This document shows, one piece after another, positions 1 to 7,345 of a stretch of DNA of 10,267 bases. This DNA comes from an uncultured Bacteroidales bacterium (GTDB lineage: Bacteria > Bacteroidota > Bacteroidia > Bacteroidales > UBA932). The notes below the pieces were generated by a model. That model was not told where the DNA came from and did no database searches. It was given only the letters and a program-made list of their open reading frames with translations. Numbering within the stretch: position 1 is the first letter of the stretch; the number at the start of each line of letters is the position of its first letter. The stretch covers positions 1 to 10,267 of the forward strand of contig CAMJHJ010000073.1 in the NCBI GenBank assembly GCA_946405485.1, read 5' to 3'. The translations under genes were made by a program, and so were the position numbers.

Positions 1-72
1 ATTTGCTTCTTGTTTTTCTTTACCTCGTTATCTTTCTCAAACTTGTCAATGAACTACCGTCTTTTTCAAACG
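1..72 (-). promoter_or_regulatory. Transcribed leader running off the left edge, with boxA-like motif (possible rRNA operon leader)
   Basis: Read on the minus strand, the segment downstream of the promoter at 78-108 has no convincing open reading frame. It contains AGTTCATTGACAAG (complement of 42-55), followed by an A/G-rich stretch running to position 1. Bacteroidota 16S rRNA leaders, as I remember them, carry a boxA-like element close to GTTCTTTGACA followed by purine-rich sequence, so this may be the 5' leader of an rRNA operon lying left of the window. The rRNA gene itself is not visible, so that assignment is inference. The alternative is a plain 5' untranslated leader of a protein gene. 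Confidence 0.35.
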
Positions 73-77
73 GGCTG

Positions 78-108
78 CAAAGATAAGGACTTTTTTCGGA
101 CTTGCAAA
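78..108 (-). promoter_or_regulatory. Bacteroidota-type promoter reading left
   Basis: On the minus strand there is a TTTG box (complement of CAAA at 105-108), then exactly 19 bases, then TATCTTTG (complement of 78-85). This fits the Bacteroidota sigma-ABfr consensus of a -33 TTTG and a -7 TAnnTTTG separated by about 19-21 bases. Transcription would begin near position 71-73 and leave the window to the left, divergent from the OPT transporter gene. Both boxes match perfectly with correct spacing, so this is the best-supported promoter in the window. Confidence 0.6.
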
Positions 109-162
109 TCTTTTTTTATATTTTTTGTTTTTTCCCTCCCACGCGCACACGCCTGTCATTTT

Positions 163-176
163 TATATTTATCTTTA
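163..176 (+). promoter_or_regulatory. Weak candidate -7 region for the OPT transporter gene
   Basis: Two overlapping near matches to TAnnTTTG occur here, TATATTTA (163-170) and TATCTTTA (169-176), each with the last base wrong. I see no TTTG at the expected 19-21 bases upstream. Either would give a leader of about 15-20 bases before the ATG at 197. The rest of the 1-196 gap is T-rich and shows no hairpin or gene. Confidence 0.25.
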
Positions 177-196
177 TGCGGTAAAAGAAGAAAGCA

Positions 197-2170
197 ATGG
201 ACGAGAACAAACCCATCTCCCTGCCCGAAAACGCCAATCGCGAACTCAAACCGGGCGAATCCTACGAGCCCATACTCAAACCGGGAAAGACATACCCTGA
301 AGTCACCGCCTATTCCGTCACGGTAGGCCTGCTGATGACCGTAATCTTCTCTGCAGCAGCAGCCTATCTCGGGCTCAAGGTCGGACAGGTCTTCGAAGCA
401 GCCATCCCGATCGCCATCCTGGCCGTCGGTTTCACCTCCGCCCTCGGCAAGAAGGGCGGCCTGGGGCAGAATGTCATCATCCAATCCATCGGCGCCTGCT
501 CGGGCGTGATCGTTGCCGGCGCCATCTTCACCCTGCCCGCCATCTATATCCTGGGCCTGGAAGTCAATTTCTGGCAGATGTTCCTTTCCTCGCTGCTCGG
601 CGGCGTGCTGGGCATCCTCTTCCTCATCCCCTTCCGGAAGTACTTTGTCAAGGACATGCACGGCAAGTATCCTTTCCCGGAAGCGACGGCGACCACCCAG
701 GTCCTGGTCAGCGGAGAGAGTGGCGGAAAGAGTGCCAAAACCCTGCTGGTCAGCGGCTTGATTGGCGGCTTGTATGACTTCGTCGTGGCCACCTTCGGCG
801 CCTGGAGCGAGACCCTTTCGACCACCGTCATGCACTGGGGCCAGGTCGTCGCCGACAAGGCCAAGGTCGTCCTGAAACTCAATACCGGAGCCGCCGTCCT
901 CGGCCTGGGCTATATCATCGGACTCAAATACTCCTTCATCATCTGCTGCGGAAGCTTCCTCGTCTGGCTTGTCATCATCCCGCTGATGAACCTCATCTGG
1001 GGCGGGAGCGTCATCGACCTGATGGGTTCCGGCATCACACAGACCATCTCCCAGATGGCGCCCGAGCAGATTTTCAAGGAATACGCCCGCCATATCGGCA
1101 TCGGCGGCATCGCGACCGCAGGCATCATCGGCATCATCAAGTCCGCCGGTGTGATCAAATCCGCGGTGGGCCTGGCGGCCGGTGAATTCAAGCGCAAGCC
1201 GGGCCAGAGCGTGGAAGAAGCCCCCAGGACGGAAAAGGACATCAAGATGAAGACCGTCGTCACCGGCATCGTCATCGCGCTGCTCGCCGTCTTCGCTTTC
1301 TTCGCCTTCGGCGGAGTCGTCAACAATATCTGGCAGGCGCTCATCGGCGTGCTGATCGTCGCCGTGATCGCCTTCCTCTTCACCACCGTAGCCGCGAACG
1401 CCATCGCGATCGTCGGCACCAATCCGGTCAGCGGCATGACCATCATGACCCTCATCATCACTGCCCTGGTGCTCGTGGCGGTCGGGCTGAAGGGCAATGC
1501 GGGCATGTGCGCCGCGATGATTATCGGCGGAGTGGTCTGCACCGCGCTCTCCATGGCCGGCGGATTCATCACCGACCTCAAGATCGGTTACTGGATCGGC
1601 ACGACCCCGGCCAAGCAGGAGACCTGGAAGTTCCTCGGCACCCTTGTCGCCGCCGCGACCGTCGCCGGCGTAATGATGATCCTGGACAAGACTTACGGTT
1701 TCACCGGGGAAGGCGCGCTCGTCGCCCCGCAGGCCAATGCGATGGCGGCCGTCATCCAGCCCATGATGAACGGAGGCAACGCGCCCTGGCTGCTCTATGG
1801 CATCGGCGCCGTGATCGCCATCCTGCTGACGGTCTTCAAGGTTCCGGCCCTCGCCTTCTGCCTGGGCATGTTCATCCCGATCGACCTCAACCTCCCGCTG
1901 CTGGTCGGCGGCGCCATCGCCTGGTTCGTCAGCACCCGCAGCCAGGACAAGGCCGTCAATACGGCTCGGCAGGAAAAAGGCACCCTGATCGCCAGCGGCT
2001 TCATCGCCGGCGGTGCCCTGATGGGTGTCGTGAGCGCCATCCTCAAGTTTGCGAATGTCGACTGGTGGATGGGATCCTGGAATGCGCAGTACGGCGAAGC
2101 CATCGCCATCATCCCCTTCATCGGCCTCATCCTTTACATGATCTTCGCAACCCGGCCCGAGAGAAAATAA
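197..2170 (+). CDS. OPT-family oligopeptide transporter
   Basis: This is a 657-residue inner-membrane protein of the oligopeptide transporter (OPT) family, secondary transporters that usually import small peptides with protons; some members carry metal chelates. After a polar N-terminus of about 35 residues, hydrophobic segments run through nearly the whole chain, more than a dozen in all. Recognisable family features are the KYPFPEATA segment at about residues 157-165, NPVSGMT near residue 409, and a C-terminal block (SRSQDK-like, then GTLIASGFIAGGALMG) around residues 580-615. The length is normal for bacterial members. The ATG at 197 follows a purine-rich AGAAGAAAG, a modest ribosome-binding site, and the N-terminus starts sensibly there. 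It stands alone after a 196-base gap, and a fresh promoter follows it, so it is probably monocistronic. The family call is firm; the substrate is unknown. Confidence 0.92.
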   Translation: MDENKPISLPENANRELKPGESYEPILKPGKTYPEVTAYSVTVGLLMTVIFSAAAAYLGLKVGQVFEAAIPIAILAVGFTSALGKKGGLGQNVIIQSIGACSGVIVAGAIFTLPAIYILGLEVNFWQMFLSSLLGGVLGILFLIPFRKYFVKDMHGKYPFPEATATTQVLVSGESGGKSAKTLLVSGLIGGLYDFVVATFGAWSETLSTTVMHWGQVVADKAKVVLKLNTGAAVLGLGYIIGLKYSFIICCGSFLVWLVIIPLMNLIWGGSVIDLMGSGITQTISQMAPEQIFKEYARHIGIGGIATAGIIGIIKSAGVIKSAVGLAAGEFKRKPGQSVEEAPRTEKDIKMKTVVTGIVIALLAVFAFFAFGGVVNNIWQALIGVLIVAVIAFLFTTVAANAIAIVGTNPVSGMTIMTLIITALVLVAVGLKGNAGMCAAMIIGGVVCTALSMAGGFITDLKIGYWIGTTPAKQETWKFLGTLVAAATVAGVMMILDKTYGFTGEGALVAPQANAMAAVIQPMMNGGNAPWLLYGIGAVIAILLTVFKVPALAFCLGMFIPIDLNLPLLVGGAIAWFVSTRSQDKAVNTARQEKGTLIASGFIAGGALMGVVSAILKFANVDWWMGSWNAQYGEAIAIIPFIGLILYMIFATRPERK

Positions 2171-2192
2171 CCGAAGAGACAAATAAATGTAT

Positions 2193-2200
2193 TATATTTG
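2193..2200 (+). promoter_or_regulatory. -7 box for the outer-membrane assembly operon
   Basis: TATATTTG is a perfect match to the Bacteroidota -7 consensus TAnnTTTG and lies in the 49-base gap between the OPT gene and the lipoprotein gene. Transcription would start near 2204-2207, about 15 bases before the ATG at 2220. I do not see a TTTG -33 box at the expected distance, so the promoter is only half supported. It helps decide the start of the next gene, because the earlier in-frame ATG at 2187 would lie upstream of the transcript. Confidence 0.5.
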
Positions 2201-2219
2201 CAGATTGCAACATTTGCCC

Positions 2220-3083
2220 ATGAAGCAATTGATACATAGATTCGTCCTTCTTTCGGCCACGCTTTTCCTCCTGGCGTCCTGCAATTGGGTCTCCGACCTG
2301 ATCCATGACGGCGAGGTCGTCGCGCGCATCGGAAAGCACAAGCTGTACCGTTCCGAGCTGGCCGGATTCATCCCCCATGACGCATCGCCGGAAGACAGCG
2401 CCAAGCTGGCCGGGCAATATATCAACACCTGGGCCAAGGAAGTCCTTTTCGTCGACCTGGCCGGAGAACGCCTGTCCAAGACCGACAGTGACGTGACAAA
2501 GGAAATCGAGGACTATCGCCGTTCCTTGCTGAAATACCGCTACGAACAGCAGTACCTCCAGGAGCGTCTCGATACCGTAGTGGCGCCCGCCGAGATTGAG
2601 GCCTACTACCAGGACCACCAGGATCTGTTCGCCTTGCAGGTGCCCATCGTGCGCGCCCGTTTCCTGGACATCCTGAAGGAATCCGCAGATCTGGAGCCGG
2701 TCAAGAAAATGATGGCTTCGGACGAGGAGGAGCATCCCGTCACGGCGGACAGCATCGCATTCAGTTCCGCACTGCGCTATGCGGACCGTTCCGGAGAATG
2801 GCTCGACATGCCGGTCTATGCCAAATATTTCGGCGTTGACTATGGCACGGTCCTTTCCAATCTCCGTCCCGACGGTTTCATCGTGATGGACGAAGGCGCG
2901 GGCGATATCAAGATCGGCTATGTCTGCGAGATGCGGAAGCCCGGGACCGTCGCGCCGCTGGAATACTGTACGGACCGCATCCGGGAAATCATCCTCAGCA
3001 ACAGGAAACATGCGCTGCTGGCCGGTTTGGAACAAGACTTGCTGAAAGACGCCCTGGAGCAAGAAAAACTGATAATTTATTGA
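2220..3083 (+). CDS. SurA-N-like periplasmic lipoprotein, probable non-catalytic chaperone
   Basis: This predicted lipoprotein has 287 residues. The signal peptide (MKQLIHRF, then a hydrophobic run) ends in the lipobox LLAS-C with the lipidated cysteine at residue 21. Residues about 31-150 resemble the N-terminal helical chaperone domain of SurA/PpiC proteins: a VARIGKHKLYRSEL opening, then charged helices and an EIEAYYQDHQDLF segment typical of the stretch before a parvulin domain. A convincing parvulin domain does not follow, so isomerase activity is doubtful. There is no acidic run after the cysteine of the kind that exports Bacteroidota lipoproteins to the surface, so it probably faces the periplasm. 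The in-frame ATG at 2187 would add 11 residues ahead of the signal peptide and precede the likely transcription start, so 2220 is preferred. The next gene follows after 2 bases. Folding of outer-membrane proteins alongside the downstream SurA-like protein is inference. Confidence 0.8.
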   Translation: MKQLIHRFVLLSATLFLLASCNWVSDLIHDGEVVARIGKHKLYRSELAGFIPHDASPEDSAKLAGQYINTWAKEVLFVDLAGERLSKTDSDVTKEIEDYRRSLLKYRYEQQYLQERLDTVVAPAEIEAYYQDHQDLFALQVPIVRARFLDILKESADLEPVKKMMASDEEEHPVTADSIAFSSALRYADRSGEWLDMPVYAKYFGVDYGTVLSNLRPDGFIVMDEGAGDIKIGYVCEMRKPGTVAPLEYCTDRIREIILSNRKHALLAGLEQDLLKDALEQEKLIIY

Positions 3084-3085
3084 AG

Positions 3086-4462
3086 ATGAACCATACGCTC
3101 AAACTGATGGCCGTCACGGCCCTCCTGGCCCTCTGCACCGGCGCCGCCGCCCAACGCTACGGCCGTGTGATCGACAAGACCGTCGCGGTCGTCGGCAACG
3201 AAATGATCACGATCTCCGATCTCGAGCAGGAGATCCAGGTCTCCCGCTCCCAGGGAGGCTCTTCTGACGAAAAAGCCCGCTGCGAACTGCTCGAGCGGAT
3301 GCTCGAATCCAAGCTTTTCCTCATGCAGGCCCGGCTGGACTCCCTTTCGGTCAACCAGGACATGGTCGAAAGTTCGGTCAGCCAGAGGATCGACCAGGTC
3401 CGTACCGCGCTCGGCGGAGACGACGCGGTGGAAGAGTATTTCGGGAAATCCATGTACAAGCTGCGTCAGGAATGGAGGAAGCAGATGGAAGATATGTCCC
3501 TGACCCAGCAGGAGCAGATGGAGATCGCAAAGAAGGTCCCGGACCTTACGCCTTCGGATGTCAAACGCTATATCGACACGACCGATGCGGCGGACCTGCC
3601 CATCGTCCCGATCAAATACCAGCTCAGCCAGGTCTGCCTGTATCCGGACCGCGAAGCGGCCAACCTGGCAGTCAAGGAGAAGTTACTCTCCCTGCGGGAA
3701 CGTATCCTCAACGGCGAGAAGTTTTCCACCCTCGCCCGCATCTATTCCGAAGATCCGGGCAGCGCGCGCAAGGGCGGTGAACTGGGCATGGCCTCCAAGA
3801 GCATCTTCTGGCCGGCCTTTTCCGATGTGGCGATGTCGCTCAAGCCGGGCATCATTTCCCAGGTGGTCGAGACACCGGACGGGTTCCATATCATCGAAGT
3901 CATCGAGAAGAGCGGCGACATGTTCAACGCCCGTCACATCCTTATGAAACCCCAGTATACGGTGGAGGACCGCGAGCACGCCTTCCATGTGCTGGACTCC
4001 ATCCGCACCGAGATCAACAACAAGGCGCTCCCCTTCGAACTGGCGGCGCGTTTCTATTCCGAGGATAACGCCACCCGTACCAACGGTGGCCAGATGGCCG
4101 ATCCCAACACCGGTTCCGCCTACTTCGAAATCGACCAGCTGAAACCCCAAGACTACCTGGCCATCAAAGACCTCAAGGAAGGGGAAATCTCCGAACCGAT
4201 CGAATCCCTCGACAACGAGGGCCGCAACGGAAACCTCGTCTATAAGATCCTTCGCGTGGACAAGATCATCCCCGCCCATACGGCCACCTTCGAAAATGAC
4301 TTCACGCAGATTTCCGAGCAGGTCCAGAACGACATGCAGATGCGTGCGATAGACGAATATCTCCGAAAGAAGATCAAGGAAACGAAGGTCAAAATCGACC
4401 CGATATTCAAAGACTGCGAGTTCCGCAACGCCGCCTGGTACGACAAGATCAAGAAGAAATAA
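3086..4462 (+). CDS. surA: SurA-like periplasmic peptidyl-prolyl isomerase/chaperone
   Basis: This exported protein has 458 residues. A signal peptide (hydrophobic run at about 5-18, cleavage likely after Ala22, before Gln23) is followed by a SurA N-terminal helical domain at about 28-165, opening with DKTVAVVGNEMITISDLEQE. Two parvulin-type (PpiC) domains follow: about 177-275, with FSTLARIYSEDPGSARKGGELG, and about 281-395, starting at ARHILMKP and containing FELAARFYSED and NGGQM. A charged C-terminal helix ends the chain. The order N-domain, parvulin, parvulin and the length match SurA, which escorts unfolded outer-membrane proteins through the periplasm and isomerises prolyl bonds. I chose the ATG at 3086, 2 bases after the previous stop. 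An in-frame TTG at 3080 overlapping that stop would add two residues. The close spacing on both sides indicates an operon and probable translational coupling. The family assignment is firm; which parvulin domain is active is not visible. Confidence 0.9.
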   Translation: MNHTLKLMAVTALLALCTGAAAQRYGRVIDKTVAVVGNEMITISDLEQEIQVSRSQGGSSDEKARCELLERMLESKLFLMQARLDSLSVNQDMVESSVSQRIDQVRTALGGDDAVEEYFGKSMYKLRQEWRKQMEDMSLTQQEQMEIAKKVPDLTPSDVKRYIDTTDAADLPIVPIKYQLSQVCLYPDREAANLAVKEKLLSLRERILNGEKFSTLARIYSEDPGSARKGGELGMASKSIFWPAFSDVAMSLKPGIISQVVETPDGFHIIEVIEKSGDMFNARHILMKPQYTVEDREHAFHVLDSIRTEINNKALPFELAARFYSEDNATRTNGGQMADPNTGSAYFEIDQLKPQDYLAIKDLKEGEISEPIESLDNEGRNGNLVYKILRVDKIIPAHTATFENDFTQISEQVQNDMQMRAIDEYLRKKIKETKVKIDPIFKDCEFRNAAWYDKIKKK

Positions 4463-4468
4463 GCTCCC

Positions 4469-7345
4469 GTGAAGAGATTTCTCGTCATCCTGTTCCTCCT
4501 GTCCGCCGCCCTGCCCCTGGCTGCCCAGAAACGTCAGAACCGCCAGCAGCAGCCGACGGACAGCCTCGTGCGTCTGATGAGCGCGCAATCCGCGGAACTC
4601 ATCCAGGAGAACAACCGGAACTACAGGAAGGTCATCGGACCGGCGAGATTCCTTCATAACAAGACCTATCTGATCTGCGACACCGCCTATTGGGACGTGG
4701 ACGTCCACTTCATCCAGGCGTTCGGCCATGTCCGCATCCTGCAGGACGAGACGGTGCTGACCAGCGAGAAGCTGGACTACTACATCGACGACGACCTGGC
4801 CCAGTTCCGCGGCACCCTGGTGCAGCTTCAGGACAAAGACCGCAACACGCTGCGCACCCGGCACCTCGATTACAACACCAAAGACTCCGTCGCCATCTTC
4901 AAGAACGGCGGCGCGATGCGGGACAAGGACGGCCAGCTGATTGAGAGCAACAACGGGTCCTACGACTCCAAGACCAAGATCTTCCACTTCAAGGGGAACG
5001 TAAACATGTTTACGGACTCCGTGTTCGTCAAGACCGAAGAACTGGTCTACCAGGGCAACACCAGCCTGGCCACCTTCGATTACGGGGTCGACATCTGGAA
5101 AAACGCCAACATGCTGTCCGCAAGGCGCGGAGAATATAACCGGAATGAGGAGATCTTCCATTTCTTCGACGAAGTGCACGGCTTGACCGACAAGCAGGAG
5201 GGATGGGCGGATACGCTCCATTTCAACAAGATTTCCCAGGATATCGAACTCCACGGCAACGTCCAGGTGACCGATGATTCCCGCAAGGTCTCCGGCCTCG
5301 GCGAACACATCTGGTACGTGGATTCGCTGGATCTCCTGACCATGAGCGTCGATGCCACCATCATCGCGGAGATGGAGGACGAGAACAACAAGACCAAGCC
5401 CAGGGACACGCTCTATATGGCCGCAGACAAGATCGTGCGGCACAGTGTCGCCCGTGGCGACTTGTCGGAGACGCTGGTCAAGGATTCGCAGAAGAGGCTC
5501 AGTGACCTGGATGTCGATCCTGTGTCCGCCTACCGCAAGAAGGCGAGCGAAGAGGCCCAGAAAAAGGCGGATGAAGAAGCGCGCAAGCGGGATGAAGCCA
5601 TGGGCAAGAAAACAACGGAACCCGCAGCGAAGCAGGCGAAACCCAAGGAAGAGACCGTCAAACCTCCGGAAGAGAAACCTGCGGATCAGCCTGCAGCGGA
5701 TCCGTCTGACAACAACCCTCCCTCGGACAGCGGCGACCCGGCCCAAGACGATCCTCAGGCAAGCGCCCCTTCCGATTCGACCCGGACCGAAGCCAAGGAT
5801 ACGAGCAAGATTTCCTTCATCAAGGCCGTCGGAAAGGTCCGCGTGTTCAAATCTGACATGCAGGCACGCTGCGATTCCCTCCTGTACTCTGACCTGGATT
5901 CGCTGGCGCTGCTCTATATCGATCCGGTCGTCTGGAATGAGGGCAACCGCCAATATGTCTCGGACAGCATCACGGTCGTAATCCAGGACAGCCGGATGAA
6001 AAAGGCGAGCCTGATGTCCAATGCTTTCATCACCATCCAGGAGGATTCGGTCAGTTTCGACCAGATCCGGGGTGCGGAGATGATGGCCTATTTCGACTCG
6101 GCCACGGTCCTCCAGCGTTTCGACGCGCTGGGAGGAGCCAGCGCCGTTTTCTATCTGGAAGAGAATGACGCCCTGGCCACCGTCAACAAGGTAGAGAGCA
6201 AGATGCTGTCCGCCTATTTCAAGGACGGAGAGATCCAGCGCATTTATTATTTCGAGAATCCGCACAACGACGCCTATCCGACCGTACAGCTGCCGCACGA
6301 CGACCGCCAGATGAAGGGATTCCGATGGGATCCGGACAAACGACCGACCGGGATGGCGGATATCACGCCCTACAAGCCGCGCCAGTCCGAACGCATCGCC
6401 TATGAGGCCCGCCCGCAGGCAAAGTTCCCCCAGACTGAGAAGTACTTCCCCGGCTATATGAAAGAGGTCTATGACGGTCTGGCCGCCCGCGATTCCGCAC
6501 AAAAGGCCAGCCGCCGGATGCGTGATTCCCTGGAGCTCGACAAGCCCCGGGTCACCCCGCCTCCGGACACCGTGTCACTGGACGTACCGGAAGTGCCCGA
6601 CTCTTCGGATACGACCCGGGTCAACGCGCCGGAAGTGCCTGAAGAAGAGCAGCTGACTCCGGAGGAAAAAACCGCTGAAATCTCGCCGGAACCCGGTAAT
6701 GAGCAGCCCGATACCCAGGAAGAAGCGATACAGCCCGTGACCGGGACGGACCTGCCGGTGATGGACCCGCATGTGGCCGATTCCATCGCCCGGGTTAAAG
6801 CCTACAAGGATTCCATCCGCGCCGAACAGCGGGCCCTCAAGGCTGCCAGGGATTCTGTCAAGGCGGTCCAAGACTCCATCCAGGCTGCCAAGGACGCCCT
6901 GCTGGCCATGAAGAAGGCGGTCCGCGATTCCGTCCGCCAGGTCAAAGAGGCGAAGCGGGAAGCCAAATGGGCCGAACTCGACCGCAAGGATGCCATCAAA
7001 GACTCGATCAAGACGGCCAAGAAACTGGCGAAATACCGCAAGGAGGTTGCCCGGAAACTGGAAATCCGTGACAAGGAGGCCGCCCGCGAGCAAGCCCGCC
7101 TGGACAAATACATCCAGCACTTCGAGAAGATAAAGGCCCGCCGCGACGAGCGTGCGGCCAAGCATCCCGAACGCGCCCGGAAAAAAGCGGAGGCCGAGTT
7201 GAAGAAGGCCCTGAAGGCCCAGGCTGCCGCAGACAAGAAAGCCGCCAAGGAACAGGCCGCCAAGGAGAAAAAGGCGGCAAAGGCTCAGGCCGAGGCAGAG
7301 AAAAAGGCAACGAAGGCTGCTAAGACTGAGACGAAATCCAAGTGA
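4469..7345 (+). CDS. OstA/LptA-like protein with disordered insert and long Lys/Ala-rich tail
   Basis: This 958-residue exported protein starts at GTG (4469), 6 bases after the surA-like stop; the signal peptide begins exactly there and is probably cleaved after Ala19 (LPLAA|Q). Residues about 30-330 are built of short beta-strand repeats such as FIQAFGHVRILQDE, FHFKGNVNMFTDS and IELHGNVQVTDDS, the pattern of the OstA/LptA/LptD-N beta-jellyroll that carries lipopolysaccharide across the periplasm. A charged, Pro-rich, probably disordered stretch (about 356-449) splits this fold. OstA-like strands resume at about 450-620 (ISFIKAVGKVRVFKSD). A Pro/Glu-rich linker (about 690-765) and a Lys/Ala-rich helical tail (about 770-958) complete it. 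No C-terminal beta-barrel is seen, so it is LptA/OstA-like rather than full LptD. From memory, Bacteroidota OstA-like proteins are usually nearer 550-600 residues, so insert and tail make it long. A role in lipopolysaccharide export is inference from fold and operon. Confidence 0.83.
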   Translation: MKRFLVILFLLSAALPLAAQKRQNRQQQPTDSLVRLMSAQSAELIQENNRNYRKVIGPARFLHNKTYLICDTAYWDVDVHFIQAFGHVRILQDETVLTSEKLDYYIDDDLAQFRGTLVQLQDKDRNTLRTRHLDYNTKDSVAIFKNGGAMRDKDGQLIESNNGSYDSKTKIFHFKGNVNMFTDSVFVKTEELVYQGNTSLATFDYGVDIWKNANMLSARRGEYNRNEEIFHFFDEVHGLTDKQEGWADTLHFNKISQDIELHGNVQVTDDSRKVSGLGEHIWYVDSLDLLTMSVDATIIAEMEDENNKTKPRDTLYMAADKIVRHSVARGDLSETLVKDSQKRLSDLDVDPVSAYRKKASEEAQKKADEEARKRDEAMGKKTTEPAAKQAKPKEETVKPPEEKPADQPAADPSDNNPPSDSGDPAQDDPQASAPSDSTRTEAKDTSKISFIKAVGKVRVFKSDMQARCDSLLYSDLDSLALLYIDPVVWNEGNRQYVSDSITVVIQDSRMKKASLMSNAFITIQEDSVSFDQIRGAEMMAYFDSATVLQRFDALGGASAVFYLEENDALATVNKVESKMLSAYFKDGEIQRIYYFENPHNDAYPTVQLPHDDRQMKGFRWDPDKRPTGMADITPYKPRQSERIAYEARPQAKFPQTEKYFPGYMKEVYDGLAARDSAQKASRRMRDSLELDKPRVTPPPDTVSLDVPEVPDSSDTTRVNAPEVPEEEQLTPEEKTAEISPEPGNEQPDTQEEAIQPVTGTDLPVMDPHVADSIARVKAYKDSIRAEQRALKAARDSVKAVQDSIQAAKDALLAMKKAVRDSVRQVKEAKREAKWAELDRKDAIKDSIKTAKKLAKYRKEVARKLEIRDKEAAREQARLDKYIQHFEKIKARRDERAAKHPERARKKAEAELKKALKAQAAADKKAAKEQAAKEKKAAKAQAEAEKKATKAAKTETKSK
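6779..7342 (+). repeat. Low-complexity coding region: degenerate Asp-Ser-Ile/Val motif, then Lys/Ala runs
   Basis: The 3' part of the OstA-like gene encodes about 190 residues dominated by Lys, Ala, Arg, Glu and Asp. Its first half has six copies of Asp-Ser-(Ile/Val), mostly followed by a basic or polar residue: DSIARV, DSIRAE, DSVKAV, DSIQAA, DSVRQV and DSIKTA. Spacing is irregular (10, 14, 7, 18 and 25 residues). The end is almost pure Lys/Ala/Glu, with repeated KKAAK-like units. This suggests a long charged helix or coiled coil, superficially like the middle domain of TolA. Codons vary between copies, so it is not a recent exact tandem duplication. Confidence 0.55.

Noticed and set aside
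46..249. Small open frames on both strands in and around the 5' gap (for example 46-249 minus and 10-300 plus).
   Set aside because: They have low-complexity Phe/Lys-rich products from a T-rich non-coding stretch, overlap the promoter elements and run into the OPT gene.
116..2182. Long minus-strand open frame (688 residues) opposite the OPT transporter.
   Set aside because: Its product is extremely rich in Asp, Gly, Glu and His with no recognisable domain. This is what the antisense frame of a GC-rich gene gives. The plus-strand frame is a clear OPT protein.
3683..6502. Very long minus-strand open frame (939 residues) opposite the surA-like and OstA-like genes.
   Set aside because: It spans two well-identified genes plus their junction and has shadow-like composition (Val, Leu, Gly, Asp, Arg) without signal peptide or motif. 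It is a by-product of codon bias.
7200..7342. Lys/Ala-rich end considered as a separate histone-H1-like DNA-binding protein.
   Set aside because: It is in frame and continuous with the OstA-like protein, which has a signal peptide, so the segment should be periplasmic rather than bound to DNA.
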